64,000 nt of DNA, taken from the NCBI RefSeq assembly GCF_014851675.1, contig NZ_JACVAE010000001.1, positions 372,001 through 436,000 on the forward strand. Direction: 5' to 3'. This stretch comes from Rhizobium sp. ARZ01. Lineage in GTDB: Bacteria > Pseudomonadota > Alphaproteobacteria > Rhizobiales > Rhizobiaceae. A model generated the notes under the pieces. It made no database searches. It had not been told where the DNA came from and saw only the letters and a list, made by a program, of their open reading frames with translations. Of the stretch, positions 8,097 to 16,008 are shown piece by piece (the first letter of the stretch is position 1; every line of letters begins with the position of its first letter). The position numbers and the translations under genes were made by a program.

Positions 8097-8933
8097 ATGA
8101 TAGAACCATACGATCCCGCCAGCGAAGGCGCGCAGATGTCGTTCAAGGACCGCATGTCCTACAGCGACTATCTCGATCTCGAAAAGGTGCTGAACGCGCA
8201 GGCGCCGCTGTCGAGCGCGCATGACGAAATGTTGTTCATCATCCAGCACCAGACATCCGAATTGTGGATGAAGCTCGCGCTGCACGAGATGCGCGCTGCG
8301 ATCTCCTCAATTCGGGCGGATCGGCTGGATCTCTCCTTCAAGATGCTGTCGCGCGTCGCCCGCATCTTCGAGCAGTTGAACAGTGCCTGGGACGTGCTGC
8401 GGACAATGACGCCGAGCGAATATACGGATTTCCGCGACGCGCTGGGCCAGTCCTCCGGCTTTCAGTCGTGGCAATACCGCGCAATCGAGTTCCTCACCGG
8501 CAACCGCAACCTCGCCATGCTCGGGCCGCACCAGCACCGCCCCGATCTGATGGAGAAGCTGGAGGCCATCCTTTCACAGCCATCGCTCTACGACGAGGCC
8601 ATCCTCCTTCTCGGACGCAACGGCTTCGACATCGGCGCGGATGCCGGTCGCACCGACTGGCGCGAGACGCGCGGCGAGAACGAGGCGGTTCTGGCTGCGT
8701 GGCAGGCGGTCTATCGCGATCCGCAGCGCCACTGGATGCTTTATGAGCTTGCGGAAAAGCTGGTCGATTTCGAGGACTACTTCCGCCGCTGGCGCTTCAA
8801 TCACGTGACCACCGTCGAGCGCGTCATCGGCATGAAGCGCGGCACTGGCGGCACCGGCGGCGCCTCCTACCTGAAGAAGATGTTGGAGGTCGTACTGTTT
8901 CCCGAATTGTGGAAGGTCCGCACCGTGCTTTGA
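8097..8933 (+). CDS. kynA: Tryptophan 2,3-dioxygenase
   Basis: 278 residues from the ATG at 8097, preceded by AGGAGAAG. Haem enzyme opening the indole ring of L-tryptophan to N-formylkynurenine, the first step of the kynurenine route. Family segments are [35 protein letters not shown] with the distal-pocket histidine, [17 protein letters not shown], and the C-terminal [15 protein letters not shown] substrate loop. Normal bacterial length. Divergent from the formamidase gene and about 4 kb from kynureninase. Confidence 0.97.
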   Translation: MIEPYDPASEGAQMSFKDRMSYSDYLDLEKVLNAQAPLSSAHDEMLFIIQHQTSELWMKLALHEMRAAISSIRADRLDLSFKMLSRVARIFEQLNSAWDVLRTMTPSEYTDFRDALGQSSGFQSWQYRAIEFLTGNRNLAMLGPHQHRPDLMEKLEAILSQPSLYDEAILLLGRNGFDIGADAGRTDWRETRGENEAVLAAWQAVYRDPQRHWMLYELAEKLVDFEDYFRRWRFNHVTTVERVIGMKRGTGGTGGASYLKKMLEVVLFPELWKVRTVL

Positions 8934-9018
8934 GCGCAGCTTGAAGGGCCGGATTCAGTGCGTGAGGGTGGCTGCCTAGAGCGTTGAAATGAATCCGTTG
9001 TTTGAGATCCGCTCGAAA

Positions 9019-9771
9019 TCAGGCCGTGAGTTCGACGGCTCGAACTGCCGCGCCGTCCTCGGAATGGGCATAGACGTCCATCGTGTAGCCGATGTGTTCT
9101 TCCATCAGCTTTTGCGCGCGTTCCGCGTCCCGGTCGAGCGCCGCCTCCATCAGTGCGGTGTGATGGGCAAGTCCCATCGCTTCGCGCAAGGCGGCCATCG
9201 CGGCCTCGTGTCCGTCGATCCGGCCGGCCGCGGCGCGCAGCGTCGGCGCCAACCCAAGGAAGCGATGATGCCGGCGCAACTGATCGGAGATCGTGTTTCG
9301 GAAGCGCAGCAGCCAGCTGGAGGTCGCGGCTCCGATGAGCGCCGAATGAAAGGCCTCGTGCTTCTCGTCCCAGTCGTTGACGGCAGTTTCGGATGGATCA
9401 TCGCCCGCCGTCTTGCACCGCGAAAGGCGGTAGTGCGCCGTAACAAGCGCCTCTTCCCAGGCATTGCCGCCACGTTCGATGGATTCGAGCAGGAGCGGAA
9501 CTTCGACGACCATGCGGGCGCGTACCAGATCTTCCAACTCGTGCCGCGACACAGGCGCCACGGCGAAGCCGCGATTGCTGACAGCCGTCACCAGCCGTTC
9601 GGCTTCCAGTCTAGACAGCGCCTCGCGCAGCGGTGTCCAGCCGAGAGCGTAGGTCTCTCGCAATGAACCGAGCTTGAGGGACGCGCCGGGAGGCAGTCGG
9701 GTGGAGAGAATATCGCGTCGCAGGAGCCAGTAGGCCTCCTCGGTCTTCGTTCCGCCTCTCTCGTTCCGCAT
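9019..9771 (-). CDS. GntR-family regulator of the FCD subfamily
   Basis: 250 residues from the ATG at 9771 (MRNERGGTKTEEAYWLLRRD), with GGGAGAG upstream. The N-terminal winged helix includes LPPGASLKLGSLRETYALGWTPLREALSRLE; the C-terminal all-helical FCD ligand domain has ARMVVEVPLLLES and the metal-site pattern DWDEKHEAFHSALIG and HEAAMAALREA. It is divergent from the ABC importer and kynU operon, so it is a likely local repressor answering to tryptophan, kynurenine or anthranilate. The ligand is inferred. The intergenic ATATAT-rich repeats at 9802-9869 are its likely targets. Confidence 0.9.
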   Translation of the reverse strand: MRNERGGTKTEEAYWLLRRDILSTRLPPGASLKLGSLRETYALGWTPLREALSRLEAERLVTAVSNRGFAVAPVSRHELEDLVRARMVVEVPLLLESIERGGNAWEEALVTAHYRLSRCKTAGDDPSETAVNDWDEKHEAFHSALIGAATSSWLLRFRNTISDQLRRHHRFLGLAPTLRAAAGRIDGHEAAMAALREAMGLAHHTALMEAALDRDAERAQKLMEEHIGYTMDVYAHSEDGAAVRAVELTA

Positions 9772-9801
9772 AGTCTCTCCCGGCCGGAGCGGCCCAATCC
9801 T

Positions 9802-9869
9802 GCAGATATATATAGAATAGGTTTCGGCAAAATATATATCATCTGCAAAGTCGCAGAAGATTATATATC
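9802..9869. promoter_or_regulatory. Cluster of three GCAGA-TATATA elements, candidate operator of the FCD regulator
   Basis: Three versions of one element occur: GCAGATATATATAG at 9802, an inverted copy ending ATATATATCATCTGC at 9846, and GCAGAAGATTATATATC at 9853-9869. The first two form an inverted repeat with arms 9802-9807 and 9841-9846. They lie between the divergent FCD regulator and the ABC operon. Confidence 0.6.
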
Positions 9870-9952
9870 GGCGTTTGACAGCGTTCGTTGCACCGCTATG
9901 ATCGCCGCCAGACTGCGGGCTCGCCGCGGCTTTGTCATGTGTGGAGGAAATA

Positions 9953-10936
9953 ATGTTGAAGTCGAAATTTGGTTGGTTGTCAGGGATCGTTCTCGCCGGC
10001 GCCCTGATGGCGGCAGGCTCCGCCGCAGCTGATCCAATCCGCATCGGTATTGCCAATTTCGGCGAGCATCCGCAGCTGAACGCCTCGATTGTCGGCTTCA
10101 AGAAGGCACTGGCCGAAAACGGCTTCGTCGAGGGCACGGATGTCGTCTACACCGAGAGCCACACGAATTTCGATGCCTCTCTCGTGCCCCAGATGATCCA
10201 GAAGCTCCAGTCCGAGCAGCCGAAGATGATCTACACCGTCACGACGCCGGTCTCGCAGATCGCCAAGAAGGCGCTCGCCGGCTCGGGCATTCCGGTCGTA
10301 TTCACCGCCGTGACCGACCCGGTCGCAGCCAAGCTCGTTCCGTCCTGGGAGGCCGGTGACGAAGGCATGACAGGCGCCACCGACCTTCAGGACGTCGGCG
10401 CGGTGATGGCGTTCGCCAAGAAGCTGGTTCCGACGGCAAAGCGCATCGGCGTTCCCTACAATCCGGGTGAAGCCAACGACGTGGCGCTGCTGGAGAAGAT
10501 GAAGGAAGCCGGTCCGGCTGCGGGCCTCGAGGTCGTCGAAGTCGGCGTCGACAACGTCAACGACATTCAGCAGCGCATCGCCTCGCTCGCCGGCAAGGCC
10601 GACGTGATCTACACGCCGGCATCGAACCTGCTGCAGCCGGCGATCGCCGCCGTTGCCGCCGCCGCTCGCCAGGCCGGCATCCCGATCGTCAATTCCGACG
10701 ACGCGGCCGTCCGCAACGGCGTGGTGCCGGCAAGCTTCGCCGTGAACTACGACCAGGTCGGTATTGCCGCCGGCAAGATCGCCGCCGAGATCCTGAAGGG
10801 CAAGGACCCGAAGGAAATCCCGGCCTGGCGCCCGGCCTATGAGGACCATGCGCCGCTGGTGAACAAGGACGTGTTGAAGGAGTTCGGCGCCGAGCTCCCG
10901 GCCTCGTTCGACAACTGCGAATGCTTCACCAACTAA
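9953..10936 (+). CDS. ABC transporter substrate-binding protein, TrpX-like family
   Basis: 327 residues from the ATG at 9953, with GGAGGAAA directly upstream. A signal peptide (LSGIVLAGALMAAGSAAA) is followed by DPIRIGIANFGEHPQLN and two alternating Rossmann-like lobes typical of the PF04392 family. That family includes TrpX-type proteins for aromatic compounds. A Cys pair near the end (FDNCECF) is unusual. Together with the ATPase and permease downstream it forms a complete importer, and the same operon ends in kynureninase, so tryptophan or kynurenine is the probable cargo (inference). Confidence 0.88.
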   Translation: MLKSKFGWLSGIVLAGALMAAGSAAADPIRIGIANFGEHPQLNASIVGFKKALAENGFVEGTDVVYTESHTNFDASLVPQMIQKLQSEQPKMIYTVTTPVSQIAKKALAGSGIPVVFTAVTDPVAAKLVPSWEAGDEGMTGATDLQDVGAVMAFAKKLVPTAKRIGVPYNPGEANDVALLEKMKEAGPAAGLEVVEVGVDNVNDIQQRIASLAGKADVIYTPASNLLQPAIAAVAAAARQAGIPIVNSDDAAVRNGVVPASFAVNYDQVGIAAGKIAAEILKGKDPKEIPAWRPAYEDHAPLVNKDVLKEFGAELPASFDNCECFTN

Positions 10937-10961
10937 TCGCCTAAAACAAAGCAGAAAGTTC

Positions 10962-10983
10962 GACGGCGCCCTCGGGCGCCGTC
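10962..10983 (+). terminator. Stem-loop between binding-protein and ATPase genes
   Basis: GACGGCGCC and GGCGCCGTC form a perfect 9-bp stem around CTCG. There is no T tract, so it more likely stabilises the upstream message or lowers expression of the downstream transporter genes than stops transcription fully. Confidence 0.5.
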
Positions 10984-11002
10984 GTCATACAGGGAGAAGC
11001 GG

Positions 11003-11782
11003 ATGCTCGAAATCCGATCGGCGCGAAAGACCTTCTACAGGGGGCAGCCGGACGAAAAGGTCGCACTCGACGGCCTGAACCTCAAGCTCGCCAATGGCGA
11101 GTTCGGAGTGGTCATTGGCTCGAACGGCGCAGGCAAGAGCAGCATGCTCAATGCCATTTCCGGGGCGCTGGTGCTCGATGCCGGCAAGATCCTTATCAAT
11201 GGCGACGATGTGACCGACATGCCGGTCCATAAGCGGGCAACTCGCCTTGCACGGGTCTTCCAGGATCCGATGAAGGGTACCGCAGCCAGCATGACCATTG
11301 CCGAGAACATGCTGCTTGCCGAGTTGCGCGCGTCCAGGCGCACGCTCAGGAAGGGCCTCAACGCTGCACGCCTCGCAGACTACAAGGAACGGCTTTCCGT
11401 GCTCGGCCTCGGCCTGGAAAACCGCCTCGACACCCGCGTCGACTTGCTTTCGGGCGGCCAGCGGCAATCCCTGTCGCTGATCATGGCCGTTGGTGGCAAG
11501 CCCGATGTGCTGCTTCTCGACGAGCACACGGCGGCGCTGGATCCGCGCACGGCGGACATTGTCATGCAGGCGACGGTGCGCGCCGTCGAGGCGCTGAAGC
11601 TGACGACGCTGATGGTGACGCACAACATGCAGCACGCCATCGATTTCGGCGACAGCGTCGTGATGCTCGATGCCGGCAAGGTGCGCCTTGAGATCACCGG
11701 CGAAGAGAAGAAGAACGCCACGGTCGCTGACCTGGTGAGCCACTTCGCCGTGAAGACCGACCGCATGATTTTGGCGAGCTGA
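11003..11782 (+). CDS. ABC transporter ATP-binding protein
   Basis: 259 residues. Walker A is GSNGAGKSS, the signature is LSGGQRQSLSL, Walker B is VLLLDEH, and the switch histidine is in LMVTHN. It is a single-domain cytoplasmic ATPase energising the permease at 11788, which starts 5 bases after this gene stops. The LIVF/Trp-type ATPase sequence fits the TrpX-like binding protein upstream. It follows the stem-loop at 10962 with GGGAGAAG as ribosome site. Confidence 0.92.
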   Translation: MLEIRSARKTFYRGQPDEKVALDGLNLKLANGEFGVVIGSNGAGKSSMLNAISGALVLDAGKILINGDDVTDMPVHKRATRLARVFQDPMKGTAASMTIAENMLLAELRASRRTLRKGLNAARLADYKERLSVLGLGLENRLDTRVDLLSGGQRQSLSLIMAVGGKPDVLLLDEHTAALDPRTADIVMQATVRAVEALKLTTLMVTHNMQHAIDFGDSVVMLDAGKVRLEITGEEKKNATVADLVSHFAVKTDRMILAS

Positions 11783-11787
11783 CAACC

Positions 11788-12711
11788 ATGGATTTCTTTC
11801 AGACCACGCTCACGAGCTTCCTCGGGCTGATCCCGGTCACGCTGGCCCAGAGCCTCATCCTCGCCTTCGTGGTGCTCGGCATCATGATCCCGTTCCGCAT
11901 GCTGAACTTCCCGGACCTGACGAGCGAGGGCGCATTCCCGCTCGGCGGTTGCGTCTGCGGCGTGCTGCTGGCAGCGGGCGTTGCACCGTTTCCGGCGGTG
12001 CTTGTGGCGATGCTGGTTGGCTTCCTCGCCGGCTGCTGCACGGCCTTCATCCACCTGCGCTTCCGCATCCACACGCTGCTCGCCGGTATTCTCATGATGA
12101 CGATGCTCTACAGCATCAACCTCCGCATCATGGGTAAATCCAACCTTTCTGTGTTCGGCTCGCCGACGCTGTTTGACAACGTGCCGTTCACGCAGGCCGG
12201 CTTCCCTGTAGCCAAGATCGTCGTTGCAGGCCTCTTCGGCCTCGTCGTCTTCCTGCTGCTTGACCGCTTCTTCAAGACGGAGAAGGGGACGGCGGTCCGT
12301 GCCGTCGGCGCCAACCCCGACATGGCCGAGGCGCAGGGGATCAACGTCTGGGCAGCCACGATCGGCGGTGTCGGCATGGCAAGCGCGTTTTCCGCCACCG
12401 GCGGCGCGCTGATGGTGCAGTCGCAGGGCTTTGCCGACGTCAACATGGGCATCGGCATCCTGATCAACGGCCTTGCCGCGCTGATGATCGGCGAAGCGAT
12501 CGTCGGCAAGAAGACGGTGCTGCGCCAGTTGCTGGCGCCGTTCGTCGGTGCGGTCGTCTACTATCAGCTCGTCTCGCTCTGCCTTGCCGCCGGCATGCCG
12601 CCGCCGGACCTGAAACTTGCGACCGGCCTATTCGTGCTCGCCATGCTGGCTCTGCCGAGCCTGAAGCGGAGTCGCGGCCCGGCACCTGCACGCGAGCACA
12701 TGCGCGAATAG
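11788..12711 (+). CDS. ABC transporter permease
   Basis: 307 residues with about eight hydrophobic segments. The cytoplasmic coupling region is KTEKGTAVRAVGANPDMAEAQGINV, a pattern of branched-chain amino acid/TrpY-type permeases (RAxGxNPxxAxxxGI). It belongs with the binding protein at 9953 and the ATPase at 11003 and lies upstream of kynU in the same direction. The transported compound is inferred to be tryptophan or kynurenine from this context. Confidence 0.9.
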   Translation: MDFFQTTLTSFLGLIPVTLAQSLILAFVVLGIMIPFRMLNFPDLTSEGAFPLGGCVCGVLLAAGVAPFPAVLVAMLVGFLAGCCTAFIHLRFRIHTLLAGILMMTMLYSINLRIMGKSNLSVFGSPTLFDNVPFTQAGFPVAKIVVAGLFGLVVFLLLDRFFKTEKGTAVRAVGANPDMAEAQGINVWAATIGGVGMASAFSATGGALMVQSQGFADVNMGIGILINGLAALMIGEAIVGKKTVLRQLLAPFVGAVVYYQLVSLCLAAGMPPPDLKLATGLFVLAMLALPSLKRSRGPAPAREHMRE

Positions 12712-12826
12712 CAGGGTTCTGCGCATTCCCGACGACCGCTCGCCGGGAGTGCGCCCATCGCACCGATTGCCGCACTTTGCCCCCTCGTGCGGGCGGCGTG
12801 GCCCGACGAAACAGGATTGCTCGATC

Positions 12827-14074
12827 ATGACCGGAACCCTTGATGTCGCTGCCGTCGATGCCATGGACGCGGCAGACCCCCTGCGCGCCTATCGCAAAAA
12901 CTTCGCCCTTGCGGACGGGATGATCTATCTCGACGGAAACTCCCTGGGGGCGGCTTCTCTTGCAGCCTTTGCCGAACTGGAAACGGCGGCGAAGGAGGAG
13001 TGGGGCCGGGACCTGATCAAGAGCTGGAACACGGCCGGCTGGTTCCAGCTGCCGCTCGAACTCGGCGACCGCGTCGGCCGCCTGATCGGTGCCGCAGCCG
13101 GTCAGACGGTCGTCTGCGATACAACGTCGCTCAACATCTACAAGGCGCTGCATGCCGCGATGGCGCTTCGCCCGGACCGCAAGGTGATCGTCGCCGAAGC
13201 CGGCAGTTTCCCGACCGACCTCTATGTCGCCGAGGGTGTCGCCTCGACGCTGCCGGGAGCGAAACTGCGCCTCGAAGGCATTGATGCGCCTGATATCGAG
13301 GACCTGATCGACGAAACGGTCGCCGTTATCCTCGTCAACCACGTCAACTACAAGAGCGGTGAGTTACGCGACATGGCCGCGCTGACGAAGCGGGCGCACG
13401 AGGCCGGCGCGCTGGTCGTCTGGGACTTGTGCCACTCGGCTGGCGCCCTGCCGGTTGATCTCGATGGTGCCAATGTCGACTTCGCGGTCGGCTGCACCTA
13501 CAAATATCTGAACGGCGGCCCCGGCTCGCCAGCCTTCGTCTACGCTGCCCGCCGCCATCACGAAAACATTGTCCAGCCGCTCAGCGGCTGGTGGGGCCAC
13601 GCCCGACCCTTTGCCTTCGAGCATCGCTATGCGGCCGGGGCCGGCATGGTGCGCTTCCTTTGCGGCACGCAACCGATCCTGTCGCTGCGCGCCCTGAAGG
13701 GAGCCCTCGACATGTGGGACACGGTCGACATGGCGGCACTGCGCGAAAAAAGCATCGCGCTGACGAACCTTTTCATCCGCCTTGTCGAGGAGAAGTGCGG
13801 CCAGTACGGCATCGTGCTGGAAACGCCGCGCGAGGCCGACAAACGCGGCAGCCAGGTATCGTTCAGCCATCCGGGCGCTTACGAGGTCATGCAGGCGCTG
13901 ATCGAGCGCGGCGTGATCGGCGATTTTCGCGCGCCGTCCACCATGCGTTTCGGTTTCACGCCGCTCTATGTCGGCTATCGCGACGTGTTCGAGGCGGTCA
14001 ATGTGCTGGAGGAAATCCTGCGCACCGAGGTCTGGCGCGATGTCCGCTATGCGGTTCGTGGCGCGGTGACCTAG
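12827..14074 (+). CDS. kynU: Kynureninase
   Basis: 415 residues from the ATG at 12827 (MTGTLDVAAVDAMDAADP); the longer frame upstream lacks a ribosome site. PLP enzyme that cleaves kynurenine to anthranilate and alanine. Landmarks are YLDGNSLG near the N terminus, WDLCHSAGALPVDLDG with the cofactor aspartate, the Schiff-base lysine in CTYKYLNGGPGSPAF, and GWWGHARPFAFE. It lies 115 bases behind the ABC permease, likely one operon. No anthranilate-degrading genes are seen nearby. Confidence 0.96.
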   Translation: MTGTLDVAAVDAMDAADPLRAYRKNFALADGMIYLDGNSLGAASLAAFAELETAAKEEWGRDLIKSWNTAGWFQLPLELGDRVGRLIGAAAGQTVVCDTTSLNIYKALHAAMALRPDRKVIVAEAGSFPTDLYVAEGVASTLPGAKLRLEGIDAPDIEDLIDETVAVILVNHVNYKSGELRDMAALTKRAHEAGALVVWDLCHSAGALPVDLDGANVDFAVGCTYKYLNGGPGSPAFVYAARRHHENIVQPLSGWWGHARPFAFEHRYAAGAGMVRFLCGTQPILSLRALKGALDMWDTVDMAALREKSIALTNLFIRLVEEKCGQYGIVLETPREADKRGSQVSFSHPGAYEVMQALIERGVIGDFRAPSTMRFGFTPLYVGYRDVFEAVNVLEEILRTEVWRDVRYAVRGAVT

Positions 14075-14199
14075 CCCCGAAGCACTCCGGTAGCCGGCCG
14101 GCGTTCTGCCAGCTTCGGTGTCCTGCCCGCTGTCGCGTCTTTATGCTGCCATGCTAATGTTCCTTCATGGACCCCCAAAGTCGGTGGAGGAGGCGACGT

Positions 14200-14505
14200 A
14201 TGCGAATTGCACGCTCGATGCTGACAGTCCTCATGGTCACGGTCTCGCTAGCCGGGACGGCTTCGGCGCATAGCTTCTATGAGCTCGAATGCTGCTCCGG
14301 TCGCGATTGCAAGCCCGTGTCTGACGACGAGGTCAGGCCGACAAAGGAGGGTTGGCTGGTGAAGACGACCGGCGAGGTTATCAAATACAATAGCTGGCCG
14401 GTGAAGCATTCGCCCGACGGCCGCTTTCACCGCTGTGCAGGCCTGGGCAACTTCGGCCCGAAAGGGCGCACGCAATGTCTCTACGTGCCCGATTTCGGCG
14501 AGTGA
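14200..14505 (+). CDS. Small periplasmic protein with four cysteines
   Basis: 101 residues from the ATG at 14200, preceded by GGAGGAGG; upstream codons are arginine-rich and an unlikely start. The signal peptide MRIARSMLTVLMVTVSLAGTASA is followed by HSFYELECCSGRDCKPV and, near the end, HRCAGLGNFGPKGRTQCLYVP. Five cysteines with this spacing recur in short exported rhizobial proteins I have seen only as hypothetical. Disulfides in the periplasm are likely. No function can be assigned. Confidence 0.8.
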   Translation: MRIARSMLTVLMVTVSLAGTASAHSFYELECCSGRDCKPVSDDEVRPTKEGWLVKTTGEVIKYNSWPVKHSPDGRFHRCAGLGNFGPKGRTQCLYVPDFGE

Positions 14506-14999
14506 GTGCTCCTGAACTGGCGGATAAGCGGTACAGGTCGTGCTAACGCGGTAGCGGCTGCCATGGGCGCCACGGCTGGGCGCAAAACTCGTCGACGTAA
14601 TGGTCTTCTCCTTGGAAGACTTCGTGCTTGTTGTGGTGCTCATCGTCTTCGTCATCGCCGTCATCATCTACGTCATCATCGTTATCGACTTGGTTCTGGG
14701 CCAGTTGCTGACCAGAACTCTGTTGATCGGCATATGCGCCGGTCGACGTAGACGAGAGGGTGGTTGTTGGCAGCGTAGGCGCGAGAGGGATCTCTCTACA
14801 AGCAATAGTAGCACAATCGCAAAGATGCGATAGCGGATTCGGGTGGGCGAAATCACTTCGCCGTCGCCGAATTAGAGGATGGATTTCAAGGGTCGAACAC
14901 CCGCACCAGATTTGCCCGCTCTGAATGCACGACTCCGCTCACGAATAAAACCGGCGTGCGACGTTTACGGGGAAAGTGCCTTCGGGAGAAGCATTTAGC
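14506..14999. other. Gap of about 490 bases with a low-complexity stretch, no firm gene
   Basis: The core (about 14600-14710) is a repetitive GTC/ATC run. Read on the plus strand from an ATG at 14600 it gives a short V/I/L-rich peptide (LVVVLIVFVIAVIIYVIIV); read on the minus strand in one frame it gives an Asp/Glu-rich stretch (DNDDDVDDDGDDEDDEHH) with no start codon. An upstream minus-strand frame contains IFAIVLLLLVERS, which looks like a signal peptide in a different frame. A frameshifted small acidic exported protein is possible, but neither reading has a convincing ribosome site. Confidence 0.4.
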
Positions 15000-15076
15000 T
15001 GGTCGGAGTGGAGTGATTCGAACACTCGACCCCCTCGTCCCGAACGAGGTGCGCTACCAGGCTGCGCTACACTCCG
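15000..15076 (-). tRNA. tRNA-Pro (anticodon CGG)
   Basis: The acceptor arms CGGAGTG and CACTCCG pair, with discriminator A and an encoded CCA at 15002-15000. The anticodon stem is CCTCG/CGAGG around the loop TTCGGGA, giving anticodon CGG. The T arm has GTTCGAATC. Length is 77 bases. Confidence 0.97.
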
Positions 15077-15201
15077 TGACCAGCGGCGTCCGTATAGAAC
15101 AGCCCTTTCGTTTCCACAAGCGCCAAACTGAAAAAAAATCGCAGGGTGGCGACGGTCCACAGTTGGGCGCCGAAACCACTGGGGCTTGCCGGGAACTTCG
15201 A

Positions 15202-15759
15202 ATGCAGTATGGCGTTTCGCTCGCCATGCAGCAGGTCGTCAATGATATCCTTCAGGAGACGGAGCTTCCGTTTGCAGTCATTGCGGCGCGGCTGATGGGA
15301 GCGATCGCCTTGGGCGCCCTGATCGGGCTCGAGCGCGAGTACCGCAATCACCCCGCCGGGCTTCGGACGCATATTCTTGTCAGTCTCGCCGCCGCGGTTT
15401 TTGCCATCATTTCCATCGAGATGGTACACATGCGCCACTTCGGCGACGCGCAGGTTCGCATCGACCCGCTGCGCGTCGTCGAGGCGGTGACATCAGGTGT
15501 TGCCTTTCTGGCTGCGGGCATGATCATCTTTTCGCGCGGTAAGGTGCGGAACCTGACGACGGGAGCTGGCATGTGGCTGTCGGGAGGAGTAGGCCTGTCG
15601 GTCGGGTTGGGCTACTGGGCGATCGCGGCCTTTTCTGCCGTTGCCTGCCTCATCGTTCTCAATCTGCTCGGTCGGCTCGCGGCCCAGACAGGCGAAGAGG
15701 TTGCTCCTCCAAACGACGCGGCCGCCGTCGTCAGCAAAGCAGAAGACAAACCGGCATGA
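15202..15759 (+). CDS. MgtC/SapB family membrane protein
   Basis: 185 residues from the ATG at 15202; an ATG at 15226 is also possible. The family signature RLMGAIALGALIGLEREYRNHPAGLRTHILV is clear when read in pieces (GALIGLERE, AGLRTHILV), followed by VTSGVAFLAAGMIIF and LTTGAGMWLSGGVGL. Four or five membrane segments. MgtC-like proteins act in magnesium-poor growth and ATP synthase control in pathogens; here the role is unknown. Its N-terminal half lies just beside tRNA-Pro. Confidence 0.92.
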   Translation: MQYGVSLAMQQVVNDILQETELPFAVIAARLMGAIALGALIGLEREYRNHPAGLRTHILVSLAAAVFAIISIEMVHMRHFGDAQVRIDPLRVVEAVTSGVAFLAAGMIIFSRGKVRNLTTGAGMWLSGGVGLSVGLGYWAIAAFSAVACLIVLNLLGRLAAQTGEEVAPPNDAAAVVSKAEDKPA

Positions 15760-16008
15760 ACGGAAGCGTTGACATAGGTTTAATGCCGTAGGATTAATCG
15801 ACATGGTAGCAATGGTGATTTAGATGTCACTAAAATGTCCAGTTGCTGCCATTTTGTGCGATTGATTTGCGAATAAAACGGGATCCATATCGTCTTTACT
15901 CTGAGACGACTTCCTGCCTTGTCCGCCCGCCAGTGTCCCCGGGCCTGACGCGGCAGGTTTTCGTGTTTTTATTTCGATACCGTCTCGACGGTGGAAAGAG
16001 GGCAAAAC

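Noticed and set aside
14939..15160. Minus-strand open frame covering tRNA-Pro
   Set aside because: It runs through the tRNA and has no family match.
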